NCBI GenBank assembly: GCA_017941705.1
Contig: JAGAVX010000146.1
Coordinates: forward strand, 20,806 to 84,805
From: Atopobiaceae bacterium
GTDB lineage: Bacteria; Actinomycetota; Coriobacteriia; Coriobacteriales; Atopobiaceae
DNA length: 64,000 nt
Reading direction: 5' to 3'
The number at the start of each line of letters is the position of its first letter. The stretch's first letter is position 1. The notes beneath the pieces were generated by a model. The model did no database searches. It had not been told where the DNA came from and worked only from the letters and a program-made list of their open reading frames with translations. Of the stretch, positions 7,413 through 16,909 are shown piece by piece. The translations under genes and the position numbers were made by a program.

Positions 7413-7967
7413 ATGAAAAGGGAAGCAAAGACAGAGTCGACGGTCGAGACCTGGAAGCCCTCGGCGCTTGATGCGCGGATTGCCGTGTGCGTGCTCGTGT
7501 GCCTGTTGGCCTCGAATGCGCTCACGGCGCTGGACCTCAGGTTTGCTGTGGGCGAGATGCGTCTCGACGTCATTCAGAAGGCCACGGCCTGCATCTCGTG
7601 CCTGCTGTGCTGTCAGGACACGTCGGATGCCAGCCGTAGGGCGGGAGCCATGCGCGTGCTGGTGACGGCAGTGGGTGCTGTCTGCGGTATGGCGGTGGTG
7701 GCAATCGACCAGCTAACGGGCTCCAACCCATGGCTGCTTGCCATGCTCATGACGGTAGGACTGGTGGCCACGCTCTGCCTCTGTCGCATGGCGGGAGCTC
7801 CTGCCTTCAATGCGCGCATCGGTGCGATCTCGTTCCTTCTGGTGGCAAGTACTCTCACTGGAACAGCACGCCTGTGGTACGCCGTCTTTCGCCTGATCTC
7901 CACCATCTTTGGCGCGCTGGTCACCTGGGCCGTGACGTCCCTTATGTCAAGGGGACAGGTCGTTTGA
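7413..7967 (+). CDS. Small membrane protein, ArAE/DUF939-like
   Basis: A 184-residue protein with about four hydrophobic segments (roughly 18-45, 78-97, 106-127 and 140-175) and a positively charged N-terminus. The last helix pair, R-I-G-A-I-S-F-L-L-V followed by A-V-F-R-L-I-S-T-I-F-G-A, resembles the N-terminal part of aromatic-acid-exporter-like (DUF939/FUSC) proteins, which are usually longer. ATG 7413 is chosen over the in-frame start 51 bp upstream because GGGGAT lies just ahead; either is possible. It could be an exporter component of the catabolic cluster; function unproven. Confidence 0.6.
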   Translation: MKREAKTESTVETWKPSALDARIAVCVLVCLLASNALTALDLRFAVGEMRLDVIQKATACISCLLCCQDTSDASRRAGAMRVLVTAVGAVCGMAVVAIDQLTGSNPWLLAMLMTVGLVATLCLCRMAGAPAFNARIGAISFLLVASTLTGTARLWYAVFRLISTIFGALVTWAVTSLMSRGQVV

Positions 7968-8036
7968 CTCATTCGCCTGTTGGCCAGGGGGCGTGCCATT
8001 ACTTCCAATACGGCAACAATAATGCAGTAAACCGAA

Positions 8037-8065
8037 TTGCTCTGGAATATATGCATACCTACTAT
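8037..8065 (+). promoter_or_regulatory. Predicted promoter upstream of the PTS gene
   Basis: TTGCTC (8037-8042) and TACTAT (8060-8065) are separated by 17 bp in an unusually AT-rich stretch about 93 bp before the PTS start codon. A TGAGAC/GTCTCA pair lies between it and the ribosome site. Confidence 0.4.
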
Positions 8066-8157
8066 GTAATTAGCAACAACGTCCAAGGCAGGAAGGCGCC
8101 TCCGGCCTGAGACACTCCAAACGGGCTTGCGCTCGCGTCTCAAAGGAAGGACATACC

Positions 8158-9609
8158 ATGGGAAAGTACGAACAGCTTAACGCCACGATCCTCGAGGGGG
8201 TCGGCGGGCTTGACAACATCACCAGCCTGTCTCACTGCGTTACCCGCCTCCGCTTCAGGCTCAAGGACGAGAGCATCTGCGACACCGAGGGCCTCAAGGC
8301 CACCAAGGGCGTCCTCGACGTCGTACAGCAGGGCGGTCAGTACCAGGTCGTCGTCGGACCGATGGTCGAGGGAATCTACAACGAGTTCGTCGAGGCCTAT
8401 CCGGTGAACAAGGGCGGCGAGGTCGCTGCGGATCCCGGTCAGAACGACGGCCAGAAGACCGACCCGTTCTCCCGTCTCCTCGGCACCATCTCCGAGATCT
8501 TCCAGCCCATCCTGGGCGTGCTCATGGCTGGCGGCTTCATCGTCTCGATCCTGTCGCTCATCTGCGCCTTCGTGCCCGAGTTCAAGGGAACCACGACCTA
8601 CACGGTGCTCTATGCGACCGGCTACGCCGCCTTCCAGTTCTTCCCCATCATCGTCGCCTGGGCTGCGGGCCAGAAGTTCGGCCTCAAGCCGGTGCTCTCC
8701 ATGGCCATCGGCGCGGTCCTCATCTACCCTGATCTCGTCGCGATGACCAGCGGCGATCCCACGGGCGTGCTCTTTGAGGGCAACCCCCTGCTGCAGGCCA
8801 ACGTCTATGGCGACGTCTTTGGCATCCCCCTGGTCCTGCTCAACTACTATCTCCAGGTCCTGCCTTCCATCCCCATCATCTGGCTTGCCGCCAAGGTTCA
8901 CAAGTTCTTTGAGGGTGTCCTGCCCGAGCTCATCCGCGGCATCTTTGCCAACGTCTTCACGATGGTCATCGCCTCGCTGGCCGGTCTGCTCATCATCGGC
9001 CCTGTGACCACCATCCTCGCCAACGCCGTCGCCGTGGGCATCCAGGGCTTCCTGGCAATCTCGCCCGCACTCGCTGGCCTCGTGGTCGGCACCTTCTGGA
9101 GCCTGCTCGTCATGTTCGGCCTGCACTGGGGCATCATCCCCCTGTGGTTCACCGAGATGAGTGCCGTGGGCTACTCCACCCTCAACCCGCTGAACTTCGC
9201 CGGCTGCGGCGCAATCATGGGTGCCTGCATCGGCATGGTCCTGAAGTGCAAGGACAAGGAGCTCAACACGAACCTCCACATCCCGGCTCTCATCTCCAGC
9301 ATCTTTGGTGTCGCCGAGCCCGCACTCTACGGCATCCTCATCCCTCGCAAGAAGCTCATGTGGGCCACGTTCCTCGGCTCCGGCATCGGTGGCGCCATCG
9401 CCGGTGCGTGCGGTGCGAAGTGGTTCACCCCTGGTGCGAACGGCTGGCTTGGCCTGCCCTGCTACATCGACCCCGTCAACGGTATCGACAAGGGCTTCAT
9501 CGGCCTGGCTGTGGGCGGCGTGATTGCCACGGTGGTTGCCATTGTCGCAGTGTTCGTCCTGGGCACCAAGACCGATGCGGAGATCGCAGCCGAGAAGGCC
9601 GCAGCATAG
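8158..9609 (+). CDS. PTS system IIBC component, glucose/beta-glucoside superfamily
   Basis: A 483-residue membrane permease of the phosphoenolpyruvate sugar phosphotransferase system. Residues 1-90 are the IIB domain with phospho-cysteine C27 in S-L-S-H-C-V-T-R-L-R-F. From about residue 105 the IIC domain has some ten hydrophobic segments and the G-x-x-E-P-A-L-Y-G motif near 380. There is no IIA domain, so IIA must come from another gene. AAGGAAGGAC precedes the ATG. Among sugars, beta-glucoside or sucrose-type substrates are typical of the family. The neighbouring esterase suggests an acylated or aryl-linked sugar (inference). Confidence 0.9.
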   Translation: MGKYEQLNATILEGVGGLDNITSLSHCVTRLRFRLKDESICDTEGLKATKGVLDVVQQGGQYQVVVGPMVEGIYNEFVEAYPVNKGGEVAADPGQNDGQKTDPFSRLLGTISEIFQPILGVLMAGGFIVSILSLICAFVPEFKGTTTYTVLYATGYAAFQFFPIIVAWAAGQKFGLKPVLSMAIGAVLIYPDLVAMTSGDPTGVLFEGNPLLQANVYGDVFGIPLVLLNYYLQVLPSIPIIWLAAKVHKFFEGVLPELIRGIFANVFTMVIASLAGLLIIGPVTTILANAVAVGIQGFLAISPALAGLVVGTFWSLLVMFGLHWGIIPLWFTEMSAVGYSTLNPLNFAGCGAIMGACIGMVLKCKDKELNTNLHIPALISSIFGVAEPALYGILIPRKKLMWATFLGSGIGGAIAGACGAKWFTPGANGWLGLPCYIDPVNGIDKGFIGLAVGGVIATVVAIVAVFVLGTKTDAEIAAEKAAA

Positions 9610-9708
9610 GCAAAAGCGCTTGCAAACGTGCCCTTCCTTCCCGGGCCCCAGAGCAATCTGGGGTCCGCTACCATATCGTGTGACGGAATCCGAATGGAGG
9701 AGCCTCTC

Positions 9709-10716
9709 ATGCCAGACAAGCCCACGCTCGTCACCCCCACGCCCGATGTCCCTCTGGCCGAGTTCCCGCGCAACGAGGAGCTGCCCGAAGGCTGCCTTCT
9801 GCTCGAGGGGACCGCTGATGACAACCGCTTGCAGGTGGAATGCCGCGAGCTCACCTACGTAACGCGCACGCTTGCAAACGGCTTGCCGTGCCCGCGAAAG
9901 ATCTACGTGCTCATTCCCTCCTCCAAGGACCCCATCTACGCTCAGTATGAGGAGAATGGCTACCCTTGCGTCGTCTTCTGCCAGGGGTCCGCATGGCACC
10001 GCCAAAACCTCTACGTGCACTTTACCGACCACGTGCGTCTTGCGGAGCGTGGCTTTGTGGTGGCTAGCGTGCAGTATCGTGAGAGCGACCTGGCGCCGTT
10101 CCCCGCCCAGATGCAGGATTTCAAGACAGCGGTTCGGTACCTCCGCGCCCATGCCACAGAGTTTCATATCGATCCCGAGCGGCTTGGCTTCTGGGGAGAC
10201 TCGTCGGGTGGGCATACGGTGCTCATGGCCTCCCTCACGGCGGAAGGACCTGCCTTTGCCCAGGCTGAAGGCGAGACCATCGTCCTCGACACGCCCGATT
10301 ACCAACAATACAGCTGCGTTCCACGTTGCGTGGTCGACTGGTACGGCCCGGCAGAGCTCGGACGCATGAACCTCGTGCCCAGTGCCCAAGACCATACGGA
10401 GCCTGGCTCTCCTGAGGGACAGCTGATCGGAGGGCGCAACGTGCTCGAGCATCCCGAGTGGGCGTGGGCGGCGAGCCCGGTTGCCTACGTGCCCGAGGCG
10501 AGCGAGCGTGCGCTGCCTCCCGTCCTGATCATGCATGGTGGTCGCGACCAACTCGTGAACTTTGACCAGTCGTGCCGCATGTATGAGCGACTGCGCCAAG
10601 CAGGCCAGGACGTGACCTTCTACAAGCTGCCGGACGCCAATCATGGCAGCAACGGCTTCCGCTGCCAGGAGGCGCTCGATGTGGTCGAGGAGTTCCTGCG
10701 CACACAGCTCGGATGA
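9709..10716 (+). CDS. Alpha/beta-hydrolase (esterase/lipase-like)
   Basis: A 335-residue serine hydrolase of the BD-FAE/HSL-like type. It shows the oxyanion segment F-C-Q-G-S-A-W-H (90-97), nucleophile S165 in G-D-S-S-G-G, a late acid in H-G-G-R-D-Q-L-V and the catalytic histidine in D-A-N-H-G-S. No signal peptide is present, so it should act in the cytoplasm, perhaps deacylating an imported compound. ATG 9709 is preferred because GGAGGAG lies eight bases upstream; earlier in-frame starts have no ribosome site. It follows the PTS gene by 99 bp in the same direction. Confidence 0.85.
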   Translation: MPDKPTLVTPTPDVPLAEFPRNEELPEGCLLLEGTADDNRLQVECRELTYVTRTLANGLPCPRKIYVLIPSSKDPIYAQYEENGYPCVVFCQGSAWHRQNLYVHFTDHVRLAERGFVVASVQYRESDLAPFPAQMQDFKTAVRYLRAHATEFHIDPERLGFWGDSSGGHTVLMASLTAEGPAFAQAEGETIVLDTPDYQQYSCVPRCVVDWYGPAELGRMNLVPSAQDHTEPGSPEGQLIGGRNVLEHPEWAWAASPVAYVPEASERALPPVLIMHGGRDQLVNFDQSCRMYERLRQAGQDVTFYKLPDANHGSNGFRCQEALDVVEEFLRTQLG

Positions 10717-10766
10717 GGTGCGCCAAGGGGAGAGGTGCGCCAAGGGGACGGTCCCTTCGCCGCACC
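10717..10766. repeat. Palindromic repeat of the GGGGAC type
   Basis: GGTGCGCCAAGGGGA (10717-10731) begins directly after the hydrolase stop and is repeated at 10734. The second copy forms a hairpin, GGTGCG..AAGGGGAC / GTCCCTT..CGCACC, ending at 10766. The GGGGAC core links it to other repeats in the window. Confidence 0.6.
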
Positions 10767-10877
10767 TTCTGGTTGTAGGCGTATTTCCGATGCGTCACAT
10801 GTATGTCCTTGTGCTTTAATCAAATAGTTGGCCTGCCAATGAAGGGCTCAGTGCCGTTTCGTGTCTAGGGAGTGGGT

Positions 10878-13800
10878 ATGCATACCATCTCGCGCAGATC
10901 GTTCTTCGAAGTCATGGCCGGTTCGATCGTGTCGCTGCCGGTGCTTGCCGGTGGCCTCATCGTTGATCCGACGACTGCCCTCGCAGAAGAGGGCGACGAC
11001 AACGAGGACTTCGACTACGGGGCCCTTGATGGCATGGACACGGGTAGGGAGGCTCCGGCCAAGTACACCATCATCGACGTGGTGCGCCCCTACGAGGTGG
11101 GCTTCATCGCCGTAGACGTCACGCAGGTCGTGCCGGACAACAATGGCAAGGACTCCTTCCAGCGCGTGACGGGCAAGAAGGTCCATGTCAAGGTGATCTC
11201 GCGCTACGGCGACCGCAAGACGGCGGAGAACGACACGAACGTCGACGGTATCGCCAACATCAACATCAAGCAGCTCGCAGAGAACCCCAAAAAGCAGAAC
11301 GTGGACAACCTCGAGTCCTATGCCATGAACGCGACGGTCCAGGTGACCTGCGAGGGCTACCGTCCCTTCGAGACCTCGCTCATGCGCGTCGAGGGCGGGA
11401 CCGGCCTCATGGTGCCGCTTCACCCTGTGGATGACAAGGGCGTCTGGCCCTATCGCGCCTCCTTCGACGAGTGGGACGTGCTCTACACCAAGAACAAGTT
11501 CGTGCGCTCGGTTGCCCAGAAAGATGACCACACCATCCAGATCGTGGCGAGGGGCGTGGCCTCCACGAGCTCCGTCACCGTCGAGCTGCTCGTGGACGGG
11601 GAAAGCAAGCCGCGCCAGAGCGTGCAGGCGACGCCCAGCAACGGCGAGGTGACGGCCACCTTCAAGGCCCACTTCCTGCAGAAGGGCGACGCCGCGGCGC
11701 TCCCGCTGGACAAGATCTGCAAGGTCGTCCTGCACGATGGCAGCGCCACGTATGCCTGGACGCTGGCGCTGGCTCTCGAGGACGCCGTTGTGGATGAGCC
11801 GGTGAGCAAGGAGGGCATCAAGCTTTCGCCCTTCGACACCAGCAGCACGAGCAAGCCCGGCGCCGACGTCAAGTGGCCGAGCTCGGCCCCGCTTGTGAGC
11901 GGCGGCAGCCTCAAGTTCTGGACGCCCGACCTGCCGGTGGGACTCTACGTCAACCCCTTCGGCTATGCGCAGTTCACGATCAAGTCGCCGAGCTGGGGCT
12001 ACCAGAACGACAACGGCGAGGTCTCCAAGAGCGGCTGGGGCAAGTACCCTGTCAAGTCGGTCAGCGACCAGTGGAACAGCATGGTCAAGACGGCCACGCT
12101 CATGAGCGACAAGACCAACGCGCTCGCCTCCAAGCCCGGCGGCATCCAGCAGATCGACCTCTTCAAGAACTTCTCGCTCAAGGCAAACTTCCAGTTCGTT
12201 GCCTGCGCGAAGTGGGACAAGGAGAAGAACTTCTTCCAAGGTGAAGCGTCGGGTCAGATCCTGGTGTCCGCGAACTTCTCCATCACCGAAAACTTCTTCG
12301 CCGGGCCCATCCCCGTGCTCATCTCCTTTGGCCTGGACGCGAGCTTCATCGCGGCCCTCAATGCCGCATGCTACTCCGCAGCCGTAAAGAAGGACGAACC
12401 CATCCTCGACGTCATTACTGACATCAGCCGTTGGCGCTGGGACTACGTGAACACCGGCTTCACCATGACCCTCAACCTCACGCCGTTCCTCTCGGTGGGT
12501 GTGGGCATCCGCGGCGTCGCCTCCATCTCGGTCAAGGGCTCCGTCACGCTCACGCTCTTCTTCGGCGTGCCGATGGGGACGCAGCCCGCCGGCGTCCCTG
12601 GCGTGCACTTCACGGCCGGCTGGTCGGCACAGATCTCGCTCGTGCTGCACCTGTTCCTCTTCACCAAGAACTTCACGCTCAAGGACTTCAAGTACTCCAG
12701 CTTCTATGACAACTGGAAGGACAAGGACAAGGGTATCACCGGCCAGGAGGACATGGCGGGAGCCATGCTCGAGGCCATGTCGCTGGACGACATCATGACC
12801 AGCATGAGCATCATCACCGATGACATGCTGCGCAGCACGCTGGATGTCAAGCTCAATGCGTCGGGCATGAGCGCACAGGCCGAGGAAGCCGAAGTCGAGC
12901 CCATCGACTGGGACGCGTGCATGCACGAGGAGGTCATCGCACTCGAAGACGGCACGCCCATGACCTACTTGGTCTACGACCTCAACGGCACGGGAGAGGC
13001 GGCGGCCGCGCAGCCCGAGCCCTCTGTGGCAGAGGGGCAGACGTCCGAGGCAGACCCCGCTGCGGTGCCGCAGGAGCCTACGCAGGATGACAACGCCAGC
13101 GCCGTCGAGCCGGTCGAAGTGGTGGAGCAGGAGATGCAGCCTGCCGCGGAGGGCGATGCCGCAGCGGTCCTCGCCGGTATGGCGGCCGTGGCAGATGCCG
13201 TCGTGCTCGAGCCGGCGACTGATTCCGTCGAAGACGCCGTCGCCCCTGAGAGCATGGTCGCCCAGACGGAGGACGACGCGTCGGGCGAACTCCTCTTCGA
13301 CGACGTCCCGCAGGACGAGGCCTCGGATGCCGCAGAGGAGCCGATGGCCACGGACACCATGGAAGAGTCCGAGTTGCCACAGGATGACAGCGTCGCGGAG
13401 GAACCCACCGAAGACGCGACATCAGACCAACCCGTGGACGGCGTCGAGGAGACCCCGGCCGAGGAACGGCAGGCGCAGGAGGACGAGCTGCAGGCACAGT
13501 CCGAGGAGGACGGGGAGTCCGACGGCATCTGGCTCGCTCCCATGGCGGACGGCGGGCTCGTCAATCCCGGTGTCGCGTCGCTTGGCACCCACGGCGGCGT
13601 ACGCCCCTCCTCCGACATCAAGGTGTTCTCGAATGTCTTTGGTGACCCGCGTGCCAAGGTGCTCTCGGTCTCGGCGAAGGCGGAATACTCGAACCCGAGC
13701 ATCATTACCGGACGCATCAACTTCGAACTCAAGTCGACGCTCAGCTTCCGCATTGCCGCAGTCGAACTGGCGGACGGCAAGGTGCGCACGCGCGTGGTGG

Positions 13801-15965
13801 TGAACGTCATCGACGGCAGCGAGCGCGGCCTTTCCCGCGTGATCGAGTTCGACACCAAGGCAGGTGCGGGAATCGACCATGCGGACCTGTATGACTACGA
13901 CTTCGATATCGACATCCTGAACGAGACACGCACGTCGTCTATCGGGCCCAGCTTGCCGAGTTTTCCGGAGTCCGGCTCCGGTTTCGTACCCGTCGGACCC
14001 GACCTCCCGGGGTTCCCGTCTGGAGGTGAGCAGGAGTCCTGCACGATCTCGTACGACATGATCGCGATTACGCTCGTGTCGGGACGGCGCCAACAGGGCG
14101 ACAACACGCCGCTCGCCAATGCGGCCACCGATCTCGTGTTCAGCTGCCACCTGTTCTACCTGATGGAGATCCTGGGGTACGACATGGTGGGGCTGAAGGT
14201 CAAGAACCCCACGACTGTCATTCATCCTGTCTCGCGCGGCATGACCAGAATGAGCTTCAGCATGCCGGGTGCCAGGGTCATGGGTAACGACCCCAGTCAC
14301 GTCCACTCCATCTCGAGTCTGCAGCTCGTGCGCGAGGGCAAGAGCGCGAGTGACGCCAAGTGGCTCGTCAGCTTCCTCGACCGTCGTGCGAGCAATGCGG
14401 CGGACGTCCTGGGTAACGTGAAGGGCAAGGTTGACATTCGCCTGGGCGTCGCCCTGTGGGACCATGTCAACGGGAAGTTCGTGCCCATATCTACCGAGTC
14501 GACCCATCAGAAGCTCGGCGACATCGAGGACCTGAGCGTCTTCGAGCACGTGCTGTACCCCAAGATCGGCAACGAGTTCACACTCATGTTACGAGGCTCC
14601 GAGCAGTCGTACTACTACCTCATGAGCCTCGACCTCGCCAAGGTCGCATTCAACTCCGCAAAGAAGTGCGAAGCCTACGACGCCTCCGTCCGCCTCACGT
14701 ACTGGCCGGGCAACAACGCCTTCCTCGTGTCGTTCCCGAAGGACGAGTCGCAGCTCAAGAAGGCCCCGCGCGAGCGCGACTACAGCTCCTGGACGCTCCA
14801 CAAGGCCACGTGGGGAGGCGGTGACAAGCCCAAGCTGCAGATGACGCCGATCGGCCCGGAGAACTTCAACATCTCCTCGTTCGCGCTCAACGACGCGGGG
14901 ACCTTCATGTTCTGGCCCGAGGCGCGCGAGAGCGACATCGACCGCGTCTTTGATGCGAGCGGTAACCCCAACGAGCGCGAGCGCGCGGCGAGCTACCACG
15001 TCATGGCCTGCCGCATGTGGAAGGGCTCGTTCTCCGACCCGTTCATCGTCGCCGACCTCCCGCACGACACCGACGTGCTCGCCGTGCTCAAGACGAGCCG
15101 CGGCGCGACCATCGAGATGCTGGGCACCGAGTTCGTCAAGGGCGCTCAGAGCCTGTACAACGCAGCGAACATCTGGTACACCTCCGTGCCGAGCGTCCGC
15201 AGCGCGACGGCGGTTGGCTGCGAGGCGGCCAGCGCTTTTGTGAGCCCGGACGCCAACGCGACCTTCCGCGTGGCGATCCGCAACGACGGCAACGCCTTCA
15301 TCAAGGGCTGCAAGCTCACGCTCTGCGTGAAGAGGGCCGACAGCAACGACTTCGACCGCGTCGAGAGCGCGTCGGCGAGCGTCACCTTCTCCAAGGACAC
15401 GATCCAGGAGTCCAACTGGAACCCGATGGTGAACGGCAAGCTCACCAACGTCGAGCCCGACTACGCCCTGGCGCCTGGCAAGACCTCGGTCCACGCCGTG
15501 ACCGTTAAGATCCCGGCCGACTGGCAGGGGGAGAAGAAGGTCCTCTTCGTGGCCTCCGAGCCGGTTAAGGCCGACGACGGCCTGACGCCGCAGGCGGACG
15601 GGGAGCAGCTGGTCGAGGTCGAGTTCAGCATCGAGCCGGGCGACTACCAGGTCATCCAGAGCAGGATGGCGCCCGAGGACGACTACGAGATGCGCTACAT
15701 GGACACCCTCCAGGTCGAGCCCGCGAGCGAGGAGGAGACGTACTGGCAGTCGCCCGTCACCGTCATCGAGAACAACGGAACGAAGAACGGCGGCATCTCC
15801 GGCGGCGGGGGCGGCAAGGGCGGCAAGGGCTCCAAGCGCCTGCCCGACACGGGCGACCACGGCAACGGGGCCCTGGGCGTCGGGATGGCGGCCCTCGGCG
15901 CGGCCGTGCTGGCCTACGAGCGCCGCCGCGCTGAGAACGAGGGTGTGGACGAGCAGGACGCGTAG
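10878..15965 (+). CDS. Very large Tat-signal, LPDTG-anchored surface protein
   Basis: A 1,695-residue protein probably exported by the twin-arginine route (S-R-R-S-F-F near residue 5 and a hydrophobic run to about residue 33) and fixed to the wall by a sortase signal: L-P-D-T-G at 1655-1659, a hydrophobic helix and an R-R-R tail. A glycine-rich linker precedes the anchor. Residues about 670-890 form a low-complexity acidic segment rich in E, D, A and P, splitting an N-terminal part from a C-terminal half with beta-rich, propeller- or CARDB-like segments. ATG 10878 sits 5 bp after AGGGAG; a GTG two codons upstream is an alternative. No sortase gene is in the window. Function unknown; adhesin or surface enzyme is possible. 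Confidence 0.85.
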   Translation: MHTISRRSFFEVMAGSIVSLPVLAGGLIVDPTTALAEEGDDNEDFDYGALDGMDTGREAPAKYTIIDVVRPYEVGFIAVDVTQVVPDNNGKDSFQRVTGKKVHVKVISRYGDRKTAENDTNVDGIANINIKQLAENPKKQNVDNLESYAMNATVQVTCEGYRPFETSLMRVEGGTGLMVPLHPVDDKGVWPYRASFDEWDVLYTKNKFVRSVAQKDDHTIQIVARGVASTSSVTVELLVDGESKPRQSVQATPSNGEVTATFKAHFLQKGDAAALPLDKICKVVLHDGSATYAWTLALALEDAVVDEPVSKEGIKLSPFDTSSTSKPGADVKWPSSAPLVSGGSLKFWTPDLPVGLYVNPFGYAQFTIKSPSWGYQNDNGEVSKSGWGKYPVKSVSDQWNSMVKTATLMSDKTNALASKPGGIQQIDLFKNFSLKANFQFVACAKWDKEKNFFQGEASGQILVSANFSITENFFAGPIPVLISFGLDASFIAALNAACYSAAVKKDEPILDVITDISRWRWDYVNTGFTMTLNLTPFLSVGVGIRGVASISVKGSVTLTLFFGVPMGTQPAGVPGVHFTAGWSAQISLVLHLFLFTKNFTLKDFKYSSFYDNWKDKDKGITGQEDMAGAMLEAMSLDDIMTSMSIITDDMLRSTLDVKLNASGMSAQAEEAEVEPIDWDACMHEEVIALEDGTPMTYLVYDLNGTGEAAAAQPEPSVAEGQTSEADPAAVPQEPTQDDNASAVEPVEVVEQEMQPAAEGDAAAVLAGMAAVADAVVLEPATDSVEDAVAPESMVAQTEDDASGELLFDDVPQDEASDAAEEPMATDTMEESELPQDDSVAEEPTEDATSDQPVDGVEETPAEERQAQEDELQAQSEEDGESDGIWLAPMADGGLVNPGVASLGTHGGVRPSSDIKVFSNVFGDPRAKVLSVSAKAEYSNPSIITGRINFELKSTLSFRIAAVELADGKVRTRVVVNVIDGSERGLSRVIEFDTKAGAGIDHADLYDYDFDIDILNETRTSSIGPSLPSFPESGSGFVPVGPDLPGFPSGGEQESCTISYDMIAITLVSGRRQQGDNTPLANAATDLVFSCHLFYLMEILGYDMVGLKVKNPTTVIHPVSRGMTRMSFSMPGARVMGNDPSHVHSISSLQLVREGKSASDAKWLVSFLDRRASNAADVLGNVKGKVDIRLGVALWDHVNGKFVPISTESTHQKLGDIEDLSVFEHVLYPKIGNEFTLMLRGSEQSYYYLMSLDLAKVAFNSAKKCEAYDASVRLTYWPGNNAFLVSFPKDESQLKKAPRERDYSSWTLHKATWGGGDKPKLQMTPIGPENFNISSFALNDAGTFMFWPEARESDIDRVFDASGNPNERERAASYHVMACRMWKGSFSDPFIVADLPHDTDVLAVLKTSRGATIEMLGTEFVKGAQSLYNAANIWYTSVPSVRSATAVGCEAASAFVSPDANATFRVAIRNDGNAFIKGCKLTLCVKRADSNDFDRVESASASVTFSKDTIQESNWNPMVNGKLTNVEPDYALAPGKTSVHAVTVKIPADWQGEKKVLFVASEPVKADDGLTPQADGEQLVEVEFSIEPGDYQVIQSRMAPEDDYEMRYMDTLQVEPASEEETYWQSPVTVIENNGTKNGGISGGGGGKGGKGSKRLPDTGDHGNGALGVGMAALGAAVLAYERRRAENEGVDEQDA

Positions 15966-15995
15966 GGCGAGACGAGGCACAAGCCAAGCGTGAAT

Positions 15996-16025
15996 GTGCG
16001 GGAAGGGGAGAGCCTCTTCCCGCAC
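15996..16025 (+). terminator. Hairpin after the surface-protein gene
   Basis: A perfect 10-bp stem, GTGCGGGAAG / CTTCCCGCAC, with a 10-base loop lies 31 bp after the stop codon and is followed by TTGCATTTGG. The T-tract is weak. Confidence 0.6.
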
Positions 16026-16129
16026 TTGCATTTGGATATGCTCGTTGACGGCAAGGCATGAGATGCCAACACGTCTTGGCACGTATCATGATAGACATGA
16101 GGGGACGCATTCGTTGCGCGGGGGCGGTC

Positions 16130-16561
16130 ATGAAGTTCAAGTACGTGCGCATACAGGGTCGCGAGCAGGCCATCAATACCGGGCAGGGCGCAGGCATCTT
16201 CAGCATGTGCTGGAAGCTCATCCAACAGGACGTCATGGACGTGGAGGACGAGGCGCTCTTTAAGGAGATCGACTCGTGGTTTGCCGAGGTGCTGCCGTTT
16301 CCCGAGCCCTGCCTGCGCAAGGAGCGCGTGGTCTGCTTCTTCAAGTGCGAGAACTCCGACGAGATGATGCGCATGATCACGCCCGCCATGTGGTTGCTCG
16401 AGCGCTACCATCACCCCTTCTACGTCATCTACACCAACGATCCCGGCGAGATCGTCTACGAGGACGAGTACCAGGTGGCGGTCAAGGTGCCCGACGAGGT
16501 GCAGACGGTGGAGTTTCATCACCAGTGGACCGAGCCAGACGGATCCATCCACGAGGGGTAA
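16130..16561 (+). CDS. Conserved protein of unknown function
   Basis: A 143-residue soluble protein beginning M-K-F-K-Y-V-R-I. It is rich in aromatic and acidic residues, has scattered cysteines (for example C-F-F-K-C) and ends in an acidic tail. I recognise no domain. Start 16130 follows a G-rich stretch; an upstream in-frame ATG at 16097 is possible. It precedes the STAS gene by 27 bp, so both may share a transcript, which could hint at a signalling or stress role. Confidence 0.6.
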   Translation: MKFKYVRIQGREQAINTGQGAGIFSMCWKLIQQDVMDVEDEALFKEIDSWFAEVLPFPEPCLRKERVVCFFKCENSDEMMRMITPAMWLLERYHHPFYVIYTNDPGEIVYEDEYQVAVKVPDEVQTVEFHHQWTEPDGSIHEG

Positions 16562-16588
16562 TGCGACCTTGGAACAAGGAGGCAGGCT

Positions 16589-16885
16589 ATGAGCCACGTT
16601 ATCAAAAGGGACGGCGACAGCCTTACCGTGCAGGTGTTTGGGCGCCTCGACATCAATACCGCCCCCGAGCTCGAGGCCGAGCTTGTGCCTCAGCTCGAGG
16701 GCGTAAGCACGCTCACGATCGACCTTGCGCAGGTGAACTACGTGTCGAGCATGGGGCTGCGCCTGCTGCTGTCCCTCCAGAAGCGCATGGCAAAGCAGGG
16801 CTCGATGGTCGTCACCAACGTGAGTCCCGAGGTCATGGAGCTCTTCGAGGAAACGGGCTTCGCGGCGATACTCACCATCGTCTGA
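16589..16885 (+). CDS. STAS-domain anti-sigma-factor antagonist
   Basis: A 98-residue single-domain STAS protein of the SpoIIAA/RsbV kind. It has G-R-L-D-I-N-T-A-P-E-L near residue 18 and the phosphorylation segment N-Y-V-S-S-M-G-L-R, with S54 the likely phospho-serine. Such proteins bind an RsbW-type kinase when dephosphorylated by an RsbU/SpoIIE-type phosphatase. A phosphatase fused to an ATPase domain is encoded at 30728 and is a candidate partner, though it is far away. AAGGAGG precedes the ATG. Confidence 0.9.
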   Translation: MSHVIKRDGDSLTVQVFGRLDINTAPELEAELVPQLEGVSTLTIDLAQVNYVSSMGLRLLLSLQKRMAKQGSMVVTNVSPEVMELFEETGFAAILTIV

Positions 16886-16909
16886 GCGTGTCGTACGCGC
16901 ATGGCCTCG

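Noticed and set aside
7945..7967. AAGGGGACAGG at the end of the small membrane-protein gene as a repeat copy
   Set aside because: Only the core is present, with no pairing arms, and it encodes part of the protein; chance similarity is as likely.
8140..10743. Long open reading frame antisense to the PTS and hydrolase genes
   Set aside because: It is antisense to two genes with clear family motifs. Its composition is that of a GC-rich shadow frame, with no domain and no ribosome site.
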